From Burkholderiaceae bacterium (GTDB lineage: Bacteria; Pseudomonadota; Gammaproteobacteria; Burkholderiales; Burkholderiaceae_C): 64,000 nucleotides of DNA. A program made the translations under genes and the position numbers. Below, in pieces: positions 27,177-36,234 of the stretch. Below the pieces are notes generated by a model that worked only from the letters and a program-made list of their open reading frames with translations, ran no database searches and had not been told where the DNA came from. Location of the stretch: the NCBI GenBank assembly GCA_919902775.1, contig CAKKRJ010000009.1, positions 62,001 through 126,000 of the forward strand. The letters run 5' to 3'. Every line of letters begins with the position of its first letter. The first letter of the stretch is position 1.

Positions 27177-27302
27177 GTCGTCTCTTGCGGTGGATGCCGT
27201 GCGGCAGGGTGGTGAACTGCGTGTGACTATGCCAGACACCGCATCACAGGCTGTTGTCTGGGTGACAATCGGCGCTTTCTATTCAGACCGAGACACAGGA
27301 CC

Positions 27303-27686
27303 ATGACCCAGTTGAAAAAAACCATCCTTTTCACCGACACCGATGGTCGCGCCCGTTTTCGGGACGAGTTTGTACCCCTGACCGAAGGCACGCCCCAAAG
27401 CCAGTTGTCGGCCTTGCTGCCTGCAGCGGCGTGCCAGTTGCGCCAAAGTCCGGTGGGTTTTCGCAGCACATTCCATTGCTCTGGGGATCCGCAATGGCTG
27501 TTTGTGCTGGGCGGTCAGATGGAGATTTTTTTGCAAGACGGCAGTTCGCGTATTTTTGGGCCCGGTGAATTTTTCTATTCGGGCGACACGCTGCCCGAAG
27601 GAGCCACTTTTGATGCGGCCGTGCATGGCCATTGGAGCCGTCAGGTGGGGCCCGATCCGCTGGTGACCTTGTTCGTGCGGGACTGA
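27303..27686 (+). CDS. Small cupin-fold protein
   Basis: The 127-residue protein has the cupin pattern: FHCSGDPQWLFVLGGQMEIF (motif 1, strand plus Gly turn) and IFGPGEFFYSGD (motif 2 PGEF), but the first motif lacks the usual His-X-His metal pair. It probably binds a small molecule rather than acting as a metal enzyme. It is divergent from the hydroxyacid dehydrogenase and followed by a REP-like repeat. Confidence 0.75.
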   Translation: MTQLKKTILFTDTDGRARFRDEFVPLTEGTPQSQLSALLPAAACQLRQSPVGFRSTFHCSGDPQWLFVLGGQMEIFLQDGSSRIFGPGEFFYSGDTLPEGATFDAAVHGHWSRQVGPDPLVTLFVRD

Positions 27687-27692
27687 TTCGCC

Positions 27693-27761
27693 ATTCGGCC
27701 GCAGGGGCGGCCTCTCACAAATACCTCCGGCCTCTTGTGGGAGCGCCCCTGCGCGCGAATG
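27693..27761. repeat. REP-like palindromic repeat, family A, copy 2
   Basis: Arms ATTCGGCCGCAGGGGCGGCC...TCTCACA and TTGTGGGAGCGCCCCTGCGC...GCGAAT face each other, as in copies 1 and 4. It lies between the cupin gene and the rhlE terminator. Confidence 0.85.
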
Positions 27762-27764
27762 GCC

Positions 27765-27792
27765 AAAAAAAGAGCCCGCATCTGCGGGCTCT
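27765..27792 (-). terminator. Rho-independent terminator of rhlE
   Basis: On the minus strand AGAGCCCGCA/TGCGGGCTCT forms a 10-bp stem with a 2-base loop and a run of Ts. It follows the rhlE stop by about 23 bases. Confidence 0.9.
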
Positions 27793-27815
27793 TGTCATGG
27801 AGGGGCGTGCTTTGG

Positions 27816-29654
27816 TTAGCGACCAAAGCCGCGGCCGCCGCCACCGCCGCCAAAGCCGCGGTTGCCACCACCGCCATTGCCGCCACCATTGCCACCACCC
27901 CGGCGGCGGTTGCCGCTGGCCAGGCTGTCGATGCTGGTGCGTGTTGGATCGGGTTGACCGCTGGAGCGCACGGGATTGCGGTTGGGCAAGTCCAGGCGTG
28001 CAAACTGCGTGGTTTTCAAGGGGTCGATGTGGCGTGGCAACTCGTCGCCATCTTGACGGCGACGGTCTTGACCGCCTTGACCACCTTGGCCCCCACGGGC
28101 TGGGCCACGGCCTTCAGGACGTGGACCGCGCGGTGCGGGACGGCCTTGGCCGTCACCCCGGTTGTCAAAGCGGGGATCGCCGCGTTGTTCCTGACCACGA
28201 CCGCCTTCGCGACCACCTTCACGGCGGCCGTCGCCCTGGCCTTCAAAGCGCGGGGCGCCTTGTGGGCCATTGCGGCGTGATGGTGGGGGACCGTTGCGCG
28301 ATGGACGGGCTGGGCCTTGGCCTTCGCCGCGTGCCTGGCGTGGGCCTTGACCGCCGCCACCGACCGCCACTTTGTTGTCGCGGATGCGTTGCATCATGTC
28401 TTGGCGTGCGGCTTTGGCGGCCGCGGCCATCACGTCGCGGCTGGGTGGCTTGCCTGCACCGCCCCACAAGGTCTGGCGACCCATGGCGATGGGCTCGGCC
28501 ACTTCGCCCACGTCGGGGCCAAAGCCTTCGAGCAATTGCACTGGAATCTCTTGCTTGGTGAAGCGTTCGATGTCCATCATGAAACCTTCTTCGTCCAGAC
28601 AGACCAGGCTCACCGCCTCGCCACTGGCACCGGCACGGCCGGTGCGGCCAATGCGGTGCACATAGTCTTCGGACACGTTCGGGATCTCGAAGTTCACGAC
28701 GTGTGGCAAGTCTTCGATGTCGATGCCGCGCGCTGCAATGTCGGTGGCCACCAAGGCACGGATGTCACCGCTCTTGAAGCCTGCCAATGCCTGCGTGCGG
28801 GCGGTCTGGCTCTTGTTGCCGTGCAGGGCCATGGCCTTGACGCCATTCTTGGTCAGGAAGTCGGCCACGTTGTTGGCGCCAAACTTGGTGCGGGTGAACA
28901 CCAGCACCTGGCTCCAGCCGTGCTTCTGGATGATGTGCAGCAGCACATCTTTTTTCTTGCTGCGGCCCACCGGGTGGATCACTTGCGTGATGCGTTGCAC
29001 CGTGGTGTTGCTGGGCGTGACCTGGATGCTCTGGGGGTTCTTGAGCAGGTTGCCTGCCAGTTCGCGGATTTCATCGCTGAAGGTGGCCGAAAACAGCAGA
29101 CTCTGCTTGTCTTTGGGCACCAGGGCCAGCACCTTTTTCACGTCGTGGATGAAGCCCATGTCCAACATGCGGTCGGCTTCGTCGAGCACCAGCATTTCGA
29201 TGCTGGACAGGTCCAGGAAACCCTGGCCTTGCAGGTCGAGCAAACGGCCGGGTGTGGCCACCAGGATGTCCACGCCGCGTTTGATCTTGCTGATTTGTGG
29301 GTTCATGCCCACGCCACCAAAGATCACGGTGGAGTCGAGCTGGAGGTGTTTGCCGTAGTCGCGCACCGACTCTTCGACCTGAGCGGCCAATTCGCGGGTG
29401 GGGGTCAACACCAGGGCGCGGATGGCTTTGCCGCCAAAGCGGTTTTTGCCGGGTTCGCCCAGGCTCAGCTTGTGCAGCATGGGCAGTGTGAAGGCGGCGG
29501 TTTTGCCGGTGCCGGTTTGCGCACCAGCCAGCAGGTCATGCCCTGCCAGCACGGCTGGAATGGCCTGTGCCTGGATCGGTGTGGGGGTGTCGTAACCGAG
29601 CTCGCGCACGGCTTGCATGATGGCCGGGGCCAGATTCAATTCTTCAAAGTTCAT
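27816..29654 (-). CDS. rhlE: DEAD-box RNA helicase, RhlE type
   Basis: The 612-residue ATP-dependent RNA helicase remodels ribosomal and messenger RNA. All motifs are clear: Q motif [60 protein letters not shown] and [10 protein letters not shown]. The last 200 residues are a low-complexity Arg/Gly/Gln tail (RGG-like, ending [20 protein letters not shown]) for RNA binding. I start at ATG 29654 ([10 protein letters not shown]), the family start. Confidence 0.95.
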   Translation of the reverse strand: MNFEELNLAPAIMQAVRELGYDTPTPIQAQAIPAVLAGHDLLAGAQTGTGKTAAFTLPMLHKLSLGEPGKNRFGGKAIRALVLTPTRELAAQVEESVRDYGKHLQLDSTVIFGGVGMNPQISKIKRGVDILVATPGRLLDLQGQGFLDLSSIEMLVLDEADRMLDMGFIHDVKKVLALVPKDKQSLLFSATFSDEIRELAGNLLKNPQSIQVTPSNTTVQRITQVIHPVGRSKKKDVLLHIIQKHGWSQVLVFTRTKFGANNVADFLTKNGVKAMALHGNKSQTARTQALAGFKSGDIRALVATDIAARGIDIEDLPHVVNFEIPNVSEDYVHRIGRTGRAGASGEAVSLVCLDEEGFMMDIERFTKQEIPVQLLEGFGPDVGEVAEPIAMGRQTLWGGAGKPPSRDVMAAAAKAARQDMMQRIRDNKVAVGGGGQGPRQARGEGQGPARPSRNGPPPSRRNGPQGAPRFEGQGDGRREGGREGGRGQEQRGDPRFDNRGDGQGRPAPRGPRPEGRGPARGGQGGQGGQDRRRQDGDELPRHIDPLKTTQFARLDLPNRNPVRSSGQPDPTRTSIDSLASGNRRRGGGNGGGNGGGGNRGFGGGGGGRGFGR

Positions 29655-29966
29655 TTTTACAGAGCGCCATGTCCGGCGCGGGTATCGGCTCATTCAACTG
29701 CTGTTGGCAGTTACCAGTGTTGGCCGATAGGTCTTAAGGTGGGCATGGAAACCGCAGGCGCTTGTTTTGAGCGTTGCCCGGGTCAGGCCCCAGCAGAAGT
29801 GCTGATGTTGCGGCAACTGGAGGCCACAACGGGGTGCATTGTCGCACAAAGCAAAAAAGGCCCAGGGATGTCCCCCACAGGTCAGGTCATGGGTTCAAAC
29901 CCCAATGCCCTAAAGACATGGCCCACCTAGACTGAACGGCATCACAAACCGTTCACACGCAGCACC
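29655..29966. other. Intergenic region between rhlE and a Bug gene, no gene seen
   Basis: This 312-base divergent gap has no supportable reading frame. It must hold promoters for both flanking genes, but I see no convincing -35/-10 pair. Bases 29889-29903 contain a tRNA T-arm-like string (GGGTTCAAACCCC); no complete cloverleaf can be drawn. Confidence 0.5.
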
Positions 29967-30965
29967 ATGAAGCCCTTTTCTGACCGCCGCTCCTTTCTTC
30001 AAACTGCCGCTGCGGCGGCCACCGCGGTGGCCACCAGCGGCCCGCTGGTCAATGCCTGGGCCCAACCCAAGTGGCCTGCCAAGCCCATTCGGATCATTGT
30101 GGCGTTCCCGCCCGGGGGCTTGACCGATGCCTTGGCCCGCAGTTATGGCGATCACCTGGCCACCCAATTGGGTGTGCCGGTGGTGATCGACAACAAGCCG
30201 GGCGCCGGGGCCATCATCGGCATCGATGCGGCGGCCAAATCGCCGGCCGATGGCTACACCCTGGTCATGAGCACCTCGGGCACCTTTTGGCAAAACCGCA
30301 TCTTGTATTCCAAATTGCCCTACAACCTGGACAAAGACCTGACCCCTGTCACCGTGTTCCCCTCGGGCCCGTTGGTGGTGGGCATCAACGACAAGATCCC
30401 GGCCAACAACATGGCCGAATTTGTGGCCTGGGCCAAAAAGAACCCCACCTCCATGGGCACTTACGCCCCGGGCTCTTACCCGCACATGGTGGCCGACCAG
30501 ACCAACCGCATGCACGGCACAAAAATCCAGTCGGTGCATTACCGCGGTGAAGCGCCCATGTGGCTGGACGTGGCTTCGGGCCAATCGCAAATCGCGGTGG
30601 GCAGCTACCTGGCCTTCAATGCCGTGGCTGCACGCGGTGTGCGTGCCATTGGTGTGACGGGCAGCTACCGCTCGCCCAAACTGCCCCACGTGCCCACCCT
30701 GATGGAGCAAGGCGATACGGCCAAGCTCGTCACCCTGGAAGGCGGGCTGCCCTTGGTGGCCCCGGCCGGCACGCCCGAAGCCGTGCTGAAACGCTTGGCC
30801 GACGAAGCCGTGGCCTGGTCCAACACCGACAAAGCGGCCAAGTTGCGCGAGACCTTTGCCATCCCCAACAAGCCCAAAAACCTGGCGGACACGCGCAAAG
30901 ACTGGGAAGTCGAAGTGCCCGTCTGGATCAAGCTGGCGGTGGATCTGGGGATCAAGCTCGATTGA
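29967..30965 (+). CDS. Bug-type substrate-binding protein with a Tat-like signal
   Basis: The 332-residue protein begins with a twin-arginine-like signal (SDRRSFLQTAAAAATAVATS) rather than a plain Sec signal. Bug landmarks follow: WPAKPIRIIVAFPPGGLTDA and DNKPGAGAIIGIDAAAKSPA. It binds a small carboxylate in the periplasm. No tctA/tctB partner is nearby, and the gene stands alone, divergent from rhlE. The ligand is unknown. Confidence 0.88.
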   Translation: MKPFSDRRSFLQTAAAAATAVATSGPLVNAWAQPKWPAKPIRIIVAFPPGGLTDALARSYGDHLATQLGVPVVIDNKPGAGAIIGIDAAAKSPADGYTLVMSTSGTFWQNRILYSKLPYNLDKDLTPVTVFPSGPLVVGINDKIPANNMAEFVAWAKKNPTSMGTYAPGSYPHMVADQTNRMHGTKIQSVHYRGEAPMWLDVASGQSQIAVGSYLAFNAVAARGVRAIGVTGSYRSPKLPHVPTLMEQGDTAKLVTLEGGLPLVAPAGTPEAVLKRLADEAVAWSNTDKAAKLRETFAIPNKPKNLADTRKDWEVEVPVWIKLAVDLGIKLD

Positions 30966-31044
30966 GTCGCTTGTCCGGGCAGCTGTCCCAATTTCTGTCG
31001 GATGCCCCATCTGAGGGCCACGAAGACGCGGTTTAATTGTGGCT

Positions 31045-32154
31045 ATGAACAAGACCGACCAGATGAGTTTTTTCGGCTTTGAGGCCGAACCCGCTGAGCC
31101 ATCCCGCAAGGCGGACCGACCGCGCCAGCACAAGCCGGAGGTGCTGCGCGAGGCGCCGCCGGTGGCCACACCCTCTGTTGCAGAGACTGTGCCGGCTGCC
31201 GCGACTGCCCTCCAAGTTGCACCCCAGGTCTCGCCTCAGACCGCTGTGCCTGGCCCCGACCCCGAAGCCATGGCTCAAACCCTGGCGCAGCACCCTGACT
31301 TTCGGGTGTTGCGCCGTTTGGTGTCGCACAGCCACTATGGGCCTGTGACGGCGCAGGCCACGCAGCGCGTGATCGTGCTGGACACCGAAACCACGGGGCT
31401 GGACAGTAAAAACGAAAAGATCATCGAGCTGGCCATGCTGTCGGTGCTTGTGGACACCGCCACCGGCCAGCCGGTGGGGCCGGTGACGATTTACGAGTCG
31501 TTTGAAGACCCGGGCAAGCCGATTCCACCAGCCATTCAAGAGATCACCGGCATCGACGACACCATGGTGCAGGGCCAGCGCATCGACGATGCGGCGGTGG
31601 CTGCCTTGGTGGCGCAGGCCGATCTGATCGTGGCGCACAACGCCGGGTTTGACCGCCCGTTTGTGGAGGCCCGCCTTCCGTTATTTGCCGGCAAGGCCTG
31701 GGCGTGTTCGTTCATGGGCATTGACTGGAAAAAAGAGGGGAGTGGCTCGGCCAAACTGGAGTTCTTGGCGTCCGAGCGGGGATGGTTTTATGACGCGCAC
31801 CGGGCGCAGGTCGATTGCCATGCCTTGCTGCAGGTGCTGGCCTCGCCACTGGCCGATGGCCAGACGGGTTTGTCGCGGCTGATGGCGGGTGCCGGGCAGA
31901 CCCGCTACAAGCTGCGCGCCACGGGCGCACCGTTCGAGGCCAAAGACAAACTCAAGTCCCGCGGTTACCGCTGGGATGGCGAAGGTCGGGTCTGGTGGTG
32001 CAGTCTGGGTTCGGATGAGGGGCTGGACGCCGAATGCCTCTGGCTCCGGGCCGAGGTCTATGGCCAGCGCAGCGCCCGCGTGCAGCTGGAAGCGATGAGC
32101 AGCCTGGTCCAATTTTCCAGCCGGCCAGGCCTTTTGTCAGAGCGCACGGTCTGA
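31045..32154 (+). CDS. DEDDh 3'-5' exonuclease (DNA polymerase III epsilon-like)
   Basis: The 369-residue protein has the DEDDh exonuclease fold: VIVLDTETTGLDS (DxE), VAHNAGFDRPF (Asp) and DAHRAQVDCHAL (His/Asp). About 100 residues of Pro/Ala-rich sequence precede it, and a C-terminal domain with FEAKDKLKSRGYRWDGEGRV follows. It is longer than DnaQ and lacks a known clamp-binding motif, so it is probably a repair or RNA-processing exonuclease. I use ATG 31045; a GTG two codons upstream is possible. Confidence 0.85.
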   Translation: MNKTDQMSFFGFEAEPAEPSRKADRPRQHKPEVLREAPPVATPSVAETVPAAATALQVAPQVSPQTAVPGPDPEAMAQTLAQHPDFRVLRRLVSHSHYGPVTAQATQRVIVLDTETTGLDSKNEKIIELAMLSVLVDTATGQPVGPVTIYESFEDPGKPIPPAIQEITGIDDTMVQGQRIDDAAVAALVAQADLIVAHNAGFDRPFVEARLPLFAGKAWACSFMGIDWKKEGSGSAKLEFLASERGWFYDAHRAQVDCHALLQVLASPLADGQTGLSRLMAGAGQTRYKLRATGAPFEAKDKLKSRGYRWDGEGRVWWCSLGSDEGLDAECLWLRAEVYGQRSARVQLEAMSSLVQFSSRPGLLSERTV

Positions 32155-32158
32155 TTTT

Positions 32159-32188
32159 TTGCTGACCGGCGCGGCAAGCTGGGATAAT
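32159..32188 (+). promoter_or_regulatory. Candidate sigma-70 promoter for ettA
   Basis: TTGCTG and GATAAT are separated by 18 bases and lie about 105 bases before the ettA ATG, just after the exonuclease stop. Confidence 0.5.
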
Positions 32189-32292
32189 GCTGGGTTGCGC
32201 AAGCCGCACCGGGCATCTACTGCCAGGCTTGCGGCGCAGAGCGGGCACCCTTCGGGTTTCGCGTCTTTGCCCATTTTTATTCAGGGTTACAC

Positions 32293-33954
32293 ATGGCTCA
32301 ATACGTATTTTCGATGAACCGGGTTGGCAAGATCGTGCCGCCCAAGCGGCACATTCTCAAAGACATTTCGCTGTCCTTTTTTCCGGGCGCCAAGATCGGC
32401 GTGCTGGGCACCAACGGTTCGGGCAAGTCCACCTTGCTCAAGATCATGGCCGGTATCGACAAAGAGATCGAAGGCGAAGCCATTCCCATGGCGGGCCTGA
32501 AGATTGGTTATCTGCCGCAAGAACCGGTGATGGATCCTGAGCAAACCGTGCGCGAAGCCGTGGAAAGCGGCATGGGCGAAGTCAAGGCCGCGCAAGCTCG
32601 CCTGGAAGAGGTGTATGCCGCCTACGCCGAAGAAGACGCCGATTTCGATGCGCTGGCCGCCGAACAGGCCCAGCTGGAAGCCGTCATCTCCACCGCTGGC
32701 GATGCCTCTGAACACCAGCTGGAAATCGCCGCCGATGCGCTGCGCCTGCCCGCCTGGGATGCCATCATTGGCAAGCTGTCCGGCGGTGAAAAACGCCGTG
32801 TGGCGTTGTGCCGCCTGCTGCTGTCGCGCCCCGACATGTTGCTGCTGGACGAGCCTACCAACCACTTGGACGCCGAATCGGTGGACTGGCTGGAGCTGTT
32901 TTTGCAGCGCTTTTCGGGCACCGTGGTGGCCATCACCCACGATCGCTACTTCCTGGACAACGCCGCCGAGTGGATTTTGGAACTCGACCGGGGCTCCGGC
33001 ATTCCCTACAAAGGCAACTACTCCAGCTGGCTGGAGCAAAAAGACGCCCGTTTGGCCACCGAGCAGCGCACCGAAGATGCCCGCACCAAGGCCATGAAGA
33101 AAGAATTGGAATGGGCGCGCTCCAACCCCAAAGGCCGTCAGGCCAAGAGTAAGGCCCGCTTGGCGCGCTTCGAAGAGCTGTCTGACCATGAATACCAAAA
33201 GCGCAACGAAACCCAGGAAATTTTTATTCCTGTGGCCGAGCGCCTGGGCAACGAAGTGTTCGAGTTCAAGAACGTCAGCAAGTCCTTTGGCGACCGTTTG
33301 CTGATTGACAACCTGAGCTTCCAGGTGCCTGCGGGCGCCATCGTCGGCATCATCGGTCCCAACGGTGCCGGTAAATCCACCCTGTTCAAGCTGATCGCCG
33401 GCAAAGAACAACCGGACAGTGGCGAAGTCAAGATCGGTCAGACCGTGCGCATGGCCTTTGTGGACCAGAACCGTGACGACCTGAACAACGACAAAACCGT
33501 GTGGGAAGACGTTTCGGGTGGCCTGGACATTCTGAACGTGGGCAAGTTCCAGATGGCCAGCCGCGCGTATTGCGGCCGTTTCAACTTCAACGGCGGCGAC
33601 CAGCAAAAGAAAGTCGGCATGCTCTCCGGTGGTGAGCGCGGTCGCCTGCACCTGGCCAAAACCCTGATCGCTGGCGGCAACGTGTTGCTGCTGGACGAAC
33701 CGTCCAACGACTTGGATGTGGAAACCTTGCGCGCCCTGGAAGACGCGCTGCTGGAATTCGCCGGTTCCATCATGGTCATCAGCCACGACCGCTGGTTCCT
33801 GGATCGCATCGCCACCCACATCCTGGCGGCCGAAGGCGACAGCCAGTGGGTGTTCTTTGACGGCAACTACCAAGAATACGAAGCCGACAAGAAACGCCGT
33901 CTGGGCGAAGAGGGTGCCAAGCCCAAGCGCGTGCGCTTCAAGGCTTTGAAGTAA
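32293..33954 (+). CDS. ettA: Energy-dependent translational throttle protein EttA (ABC-F)
   Basis: The 553-residue ABC-F ATPase has two nucleotide-binding domains: Walker A LGTNGSGKSTLL and IGPNGAGKSTLF, signatures KLSGGEKRRVALCRLLL and MLSGGERGRLHLAKTLI, and Walker B LLLDEPTNHLD and LLLDEPSNDLD. The linker between them binds tRNA at the ribosomal E site. EttA gates the first elongation step according to ATP/ADP ratio. Length and the opening MAQYVFSMNRVGKIVPP are typical of EttA. Confidence 0.97.
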   Translation: MAQYVFSMNRVGKIVPPKRHILKDISLSFFPGAKIGVLGTNGSGKSTLLKIMAGIDKEIEGEAIPMAGLKIGYLPQEPVMDPEQTVREAVESGMGEVKAAQARLEEVYAAYAEEDADFDALAAEQAQLEAVISTAGDASEHQLEIAADALRLPAWDAIIGKLSGGEKRRVALCRLLLSRPDMLLLDEPTNHLDAESVDWLELFLQRFSGTVVAITHDRYFLDNAAEWILELDRGSGIPYKGNYSSWLEQKDARLATEQRTEDARTKAMKKELEWARSNPKGRQAKSKARLARFEELSDHEYQKRNETQEIFIPVAERLGNEVFEFKNVSKSFGDRLLIDNLSFQVPAGAIVGIIGPNGAGKSTLFKLIAGKEQPDSGEVKIGQTVRMAFVDQNRDDLNNDKTVWEDVSGGLDILNVGKFQMASRAYCGRFNFNGGDQQKKVGMLSGGERGRLHLAKTLIAGGNVLLLDEPSNDLDVETLRALEDALLEFAGSIMVISHDRWFLDRIATHILAAEGDSQWVFFDGNYQEYEADKKRRLGEEGAKPKRVRFKALK

Positions 33955-33972
33955 TTCAGCGCTTTGCACCCA

Positions 33973-33998
33973 ACAACGGGCCCTTCGGGGCCCGTTGT
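33973..33998 (+). terminator. Hairpin with UUCG loop after ettA
   Basis: ACAACGGGCCC and GGGCCCGTTGT form an 11-bp perfect stem closed by a TTCG tetraloop. There is no T-run after it, so it may stabilise the ettA 3' end or act as a weak terminator. Confidence 0.6.
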
Positions 33999-34051
33999 CG
34001 TTGGTGAGGGTGGAAACTTTGAGATCGTTAAAAACGGGCTGTTTGTAGACA

Positions 34052-34120
34052 TGAGACCGCCCCTGCGGCCGAAAGCATGTGGTGGCAGATGACCCATTCG
34101 CGCGCGGGGGCGTTCTCACG
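34052..34120. repeat. REP-like repeat, family A, copy 3 (arms in inverted order)
   Basis: The two arms of the family occur in swapped order: GAGACCGCCCCTGCGGCCGA first, then ATTCGCGCGCGGGGGCGTTC...TCACGA. Copies 1, 2 and 4 have the other order. This resembles the head-to-head versus tail-to-tail forms of BIMEs. Sequence is also more diverged. Confidence 0.7.
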
Positions 34121-34138
34121 ACATGCCCCGCCTCCAGA

Positions 34139-34417
34139 TTACGGGGTGGCTAGTTTGGCGCGTGCCTTGTCGGCCCACAGTTGCAGGTTGTCGAACAGGC
34201 CTTGCTGACTGAATGAGCAACTTTCTCCGCTGAACAGAGCGCTGGCCTCGATGCGGTCGAGCAAATCGCCCAGCACAACGCCAAATTTTTCGGGCAAAGG
34301 CAGGTCGGTCGCACCAGTACGCCATTGTTTGATCATTTCGTTTTGCGGCAAAGTGCCTTGCTGGCAGGCCGCCAGCGCATCGGTCATGCGGGTGAGGGTG
34401 TCAATGGCAACGTGCAT
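34139..34417 (-). CDS. Small conserved-looking protein of unknown function
   Basis: A 92-residue protein (MHVAIDTLTRMTDALAACQQ) with an AGGAGA ribosome site 8 bases before its ATG on the minus strand. The longer upstream frame runs antisense to the rsuA gene and lacks any such site. The sequence is helical and acidic-neutral (PEKFGVVLGDLLDRIEASAL), with no motif I recognise. It is divergent from rsuA, 70 bases apart. Confidence 0.7.
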   Translation of the reverse strand: MHVAIDTLTRMTDALAACQQGTLPQNEMIKQWRTGATDLPLPEKFGVVLGDLLDRIEASALFSGESCSFSQQGLFDNLQLWADKARAKLATP

Positions 34418-34487
34418 GGCCAGGTATCTCCTGCAAAGCTCGGGGTTGGCTCTGAATGGACTGATTTCGCAGCGACAATCATGCCCC

Positions 34488-35231
34488 ATGAAAGCCAAAT
34501 CTCTCAAACCCATGCGCCTGGAAGATATTTTGTTCAGCCAGGGCTTTGGCACCCGCCGTGTGTGTGCTGGCCTGGTCCAGCAGGGGCATGTGCAGGTCAA
34601 CGGTGAAACCGTGACCGACTCGGGCGAATTTTTTGAACTGGACGGCCTGCATTTCAATGTGCAGGGCACCGATTGGCCATTCAAAGACAAAGCCTATGTG
34701 CTGCTGAACAAACCGGCGGGTACCGAGTGTTCGCAAAAACCCTCCACCTGGCCCAGCATTTACACCTTGTTGCCTGCGCCTTTGCGCCAACGTCCGCAAA
34801 AGGCGGCGGTGCAGGGCGTGCAGGCGGTGGGCCGACTGGACCAAGACACCACGGGTTTGCTGCTGCTGACCGATGACGGTCAATTCATTCACAAGATGAG
34901 CTCGCCCAAACACCATGTGCCCAAGGTGTACGAGGTGACCACCAAACACCCGATCACGCCCGAGATGGTGAATAAATTGCTGGCCGGTGTGGTGCTGGAA
35001 GACGACCCCAAACCCGTCAAAGCGGCAGCTTGCGAAGCGGTGGGTGAGTTGCACCTCAGGCTGACCCTGACCGAAGGCAAATACCACCAGGTCAAACGCA
35101 TGCTGGCAGCTGTGGGCAACCGGGTGGAAGGTCTGCACCGTTCGCAAATCGGCGGCCTGGTCTTGAACGATCTGGCCCCTGGTCAGTGGCGCTGGCTGTC
35201 CGAAGACGATCTGGCCTTCCTCAAGCCTTGA
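34488..35231 (+). CDS. rsuA: 16S rRNA pseudouridine synthase RsuA
   Basis: RsuA makes pseudouridine 516 in 16S rRNA. The 247-residue protein has an S4 domain (residues 8-48, MRLEDILFSQGFGTRR) and the RsuA/RluB/E/F catalytic motif [17 protein letters not shown] with Asp118. The strings SPKHHVPKVYEVTTK, GKYHQVKRMLAAVGN and LHRSQIGGL are typical. I choose ATG 34488; the longer upstream frame overlaps the divergent small gene. Confidence 0.92.
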   Translation: MKAKSLKPMRLEDILFSQGFGTRRVCAGLVQQGHVQVNGETVTDSGEFFELDGLHFNVQGTDWPFKDKAYVLLNKPAGTECSQKPSTWPSIYTLLPAPLRQRPQKAAVQGVQAVGRLDQDTTGLLLLTDDGQFIHKMSSPKHHVPKVYEVTTKHPITPEMVNKLLAGVVLEDDPKPVKAAACEAVGELHLRLTLTEGKYHQVKRMLAAVGNRVEGLHRSQIGGLVLNDLAPGQWRWLSEDDLAFLKP

Positions 35232-35270
35232 TGGATTCAGCCGACAAATGTTGGTGGTTCGTTCACGTGC

Positions 35271-35373
35271 GTCGGAGCTGAAGCTCTGACCTACGGGAAG
35301 GCCTGTGGTCGGCGGCTTCAGCCCCAACGTGTTCTGGTTGGCAGATGATGTCGGATCTGAAGCGACCTACAGG
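35271..35373. repeat. Cluster of REP-like repeats, family B
   Basis: Three related units fill the gap between rsuA and the hydrolase: GTCGGAGCTGAAGCTCTGAC at 35271, GTGGTCGGCGGCTTCAGCCC at 35306 and TGTCGGATCTGAAGCGACCT at 35349. Each is centred on CTGAAG or its complement and bounded by GTCGG and CCTAC. They match the single copy at 26042. Confidence 0.65.
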
Positions 35374-36167
35374 CTTTGGATGAAGGCCGCGATGCCTTGT
35401 GCCACCGCTTCTGGCTGATCGCGGTGAGGCGAATGTCCGCAGTTGGGCAGTTTCAGCAGTTGCGTTTGGGGCACACGCACCGCGATGTCCTCGATTTGGG
35501 CCAGGGTGCCGTAAGGGTCGTTTTCTCCCTGAATGGCCAGCAAGGGCGCGGTCAGGCCAGCCAGTTCTGGCCGGATGTCGAAGCTGCGGAAGGCGGCGCT
35601 CAGCCAGACCTCGTTCCACTGCCAAAAGGCGCAGTCCACATCGGCGTGGAAGGGTGCCAGGCGCTGGCGCAAAGGGCCCTTTTCATAAGCCTCGCGGGCT
35701 GCCGTGATGGCTGTGACCGAAATGTCTTCGACCACCACATGCGGTGCCATGACCACGCAAGCGGCCACCTCAAAATGGCGCGCATGCAGCAGCGCGATGG
35801 TGCCGCCGTCCGAATGGCCCAGCAGCACGGGACGCACGATGCCCAGTGTCTGCAGCAAGGCCGGCAAGACGCTCAGTGCTTCGTGGTGCATGTAGTCGGG
35901 CAGCAAGCGGCCGTGCCGCAAGCCTGCCGTTTGGCCCGAAGGGCCGCGCACATCGGGCACCGGATCCGACTGGCCGTAACCCCGCCTGGAATAGACCAGC
36001 CCTGCACAGCCCAAGCGCTGACACAACTGGGCGGGCCAGTCACGCCACAGGGCGATGCTGCCCAGTCCTTCGTGCAAAAAAACCAGGGTCGGACCCATGG
36101 GGGCCGCATGGCCTGCGATCTGCAGGATTTCGATTTGGATGCCTTGAACACTTACTTTTTGAACCAT
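35367..36167 (-). CDS. Alpha/beta hydrolase
   Basis: The 266-residue protein has the hydrolase pattern: oxyanion strand TLVFLHEGLGSIALWRDWP, nucleophile elbow LLGHSDGGTIAL (Ser), acid in IQGENDPYGT and His in LPNCGHSPHRDQPEAV. It probably cleaves an ester or C-C bond of a small molecule. It faces the beta-propeller gene. The substrate is not readable from sequence. Confidence 0.85.
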   Translation of the reverse strand: MVQKVSVQGIQIEILQIAGHAAPMGPTLVFLHEGLGSIALWRDWPAQLCQRLGCAGLVYSRRGYGQSDPVPDVRGPSGQTAGLRHGRLLPDYMHHEALSVLPALLQTLGIVRPVLLGHSDGGTIALLHARHFEVAACVVMAPHVVVEDISVTAITAAREAYEKGPLRQRLAPFHADVDCAFWQWNEVWLSAAFRSFDIRPELAGLTAPLLAIQGENDPYGTLAQIEDIAVRVPQTQLLKLPNCGHSPHRDQPEAVAQGIAAFIQSL

Positions 36168-36234
36168 GGGGGTCTGCGTCTGAATGCCATGAAGGCGATC
36201 AGATTACACTGGAGCGCGATTTTGAAAGCTTGAT

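Noticed and set aside
29831..29912. Possible tRNA: a T-arm-like GGGTTCAAACCCC with nearly complementary ends about 75 bases apart
   Set aside because: No D-arm or anticodon stem can be drawn between the ends, and the acceptor pairing is imperfect. At best a fossil; not called.
34251..34487. N-terminal extension of rsuA
   Set aside because: It overlaps the divergent 34139-34417 gene and precedes the normal S4 domain start.
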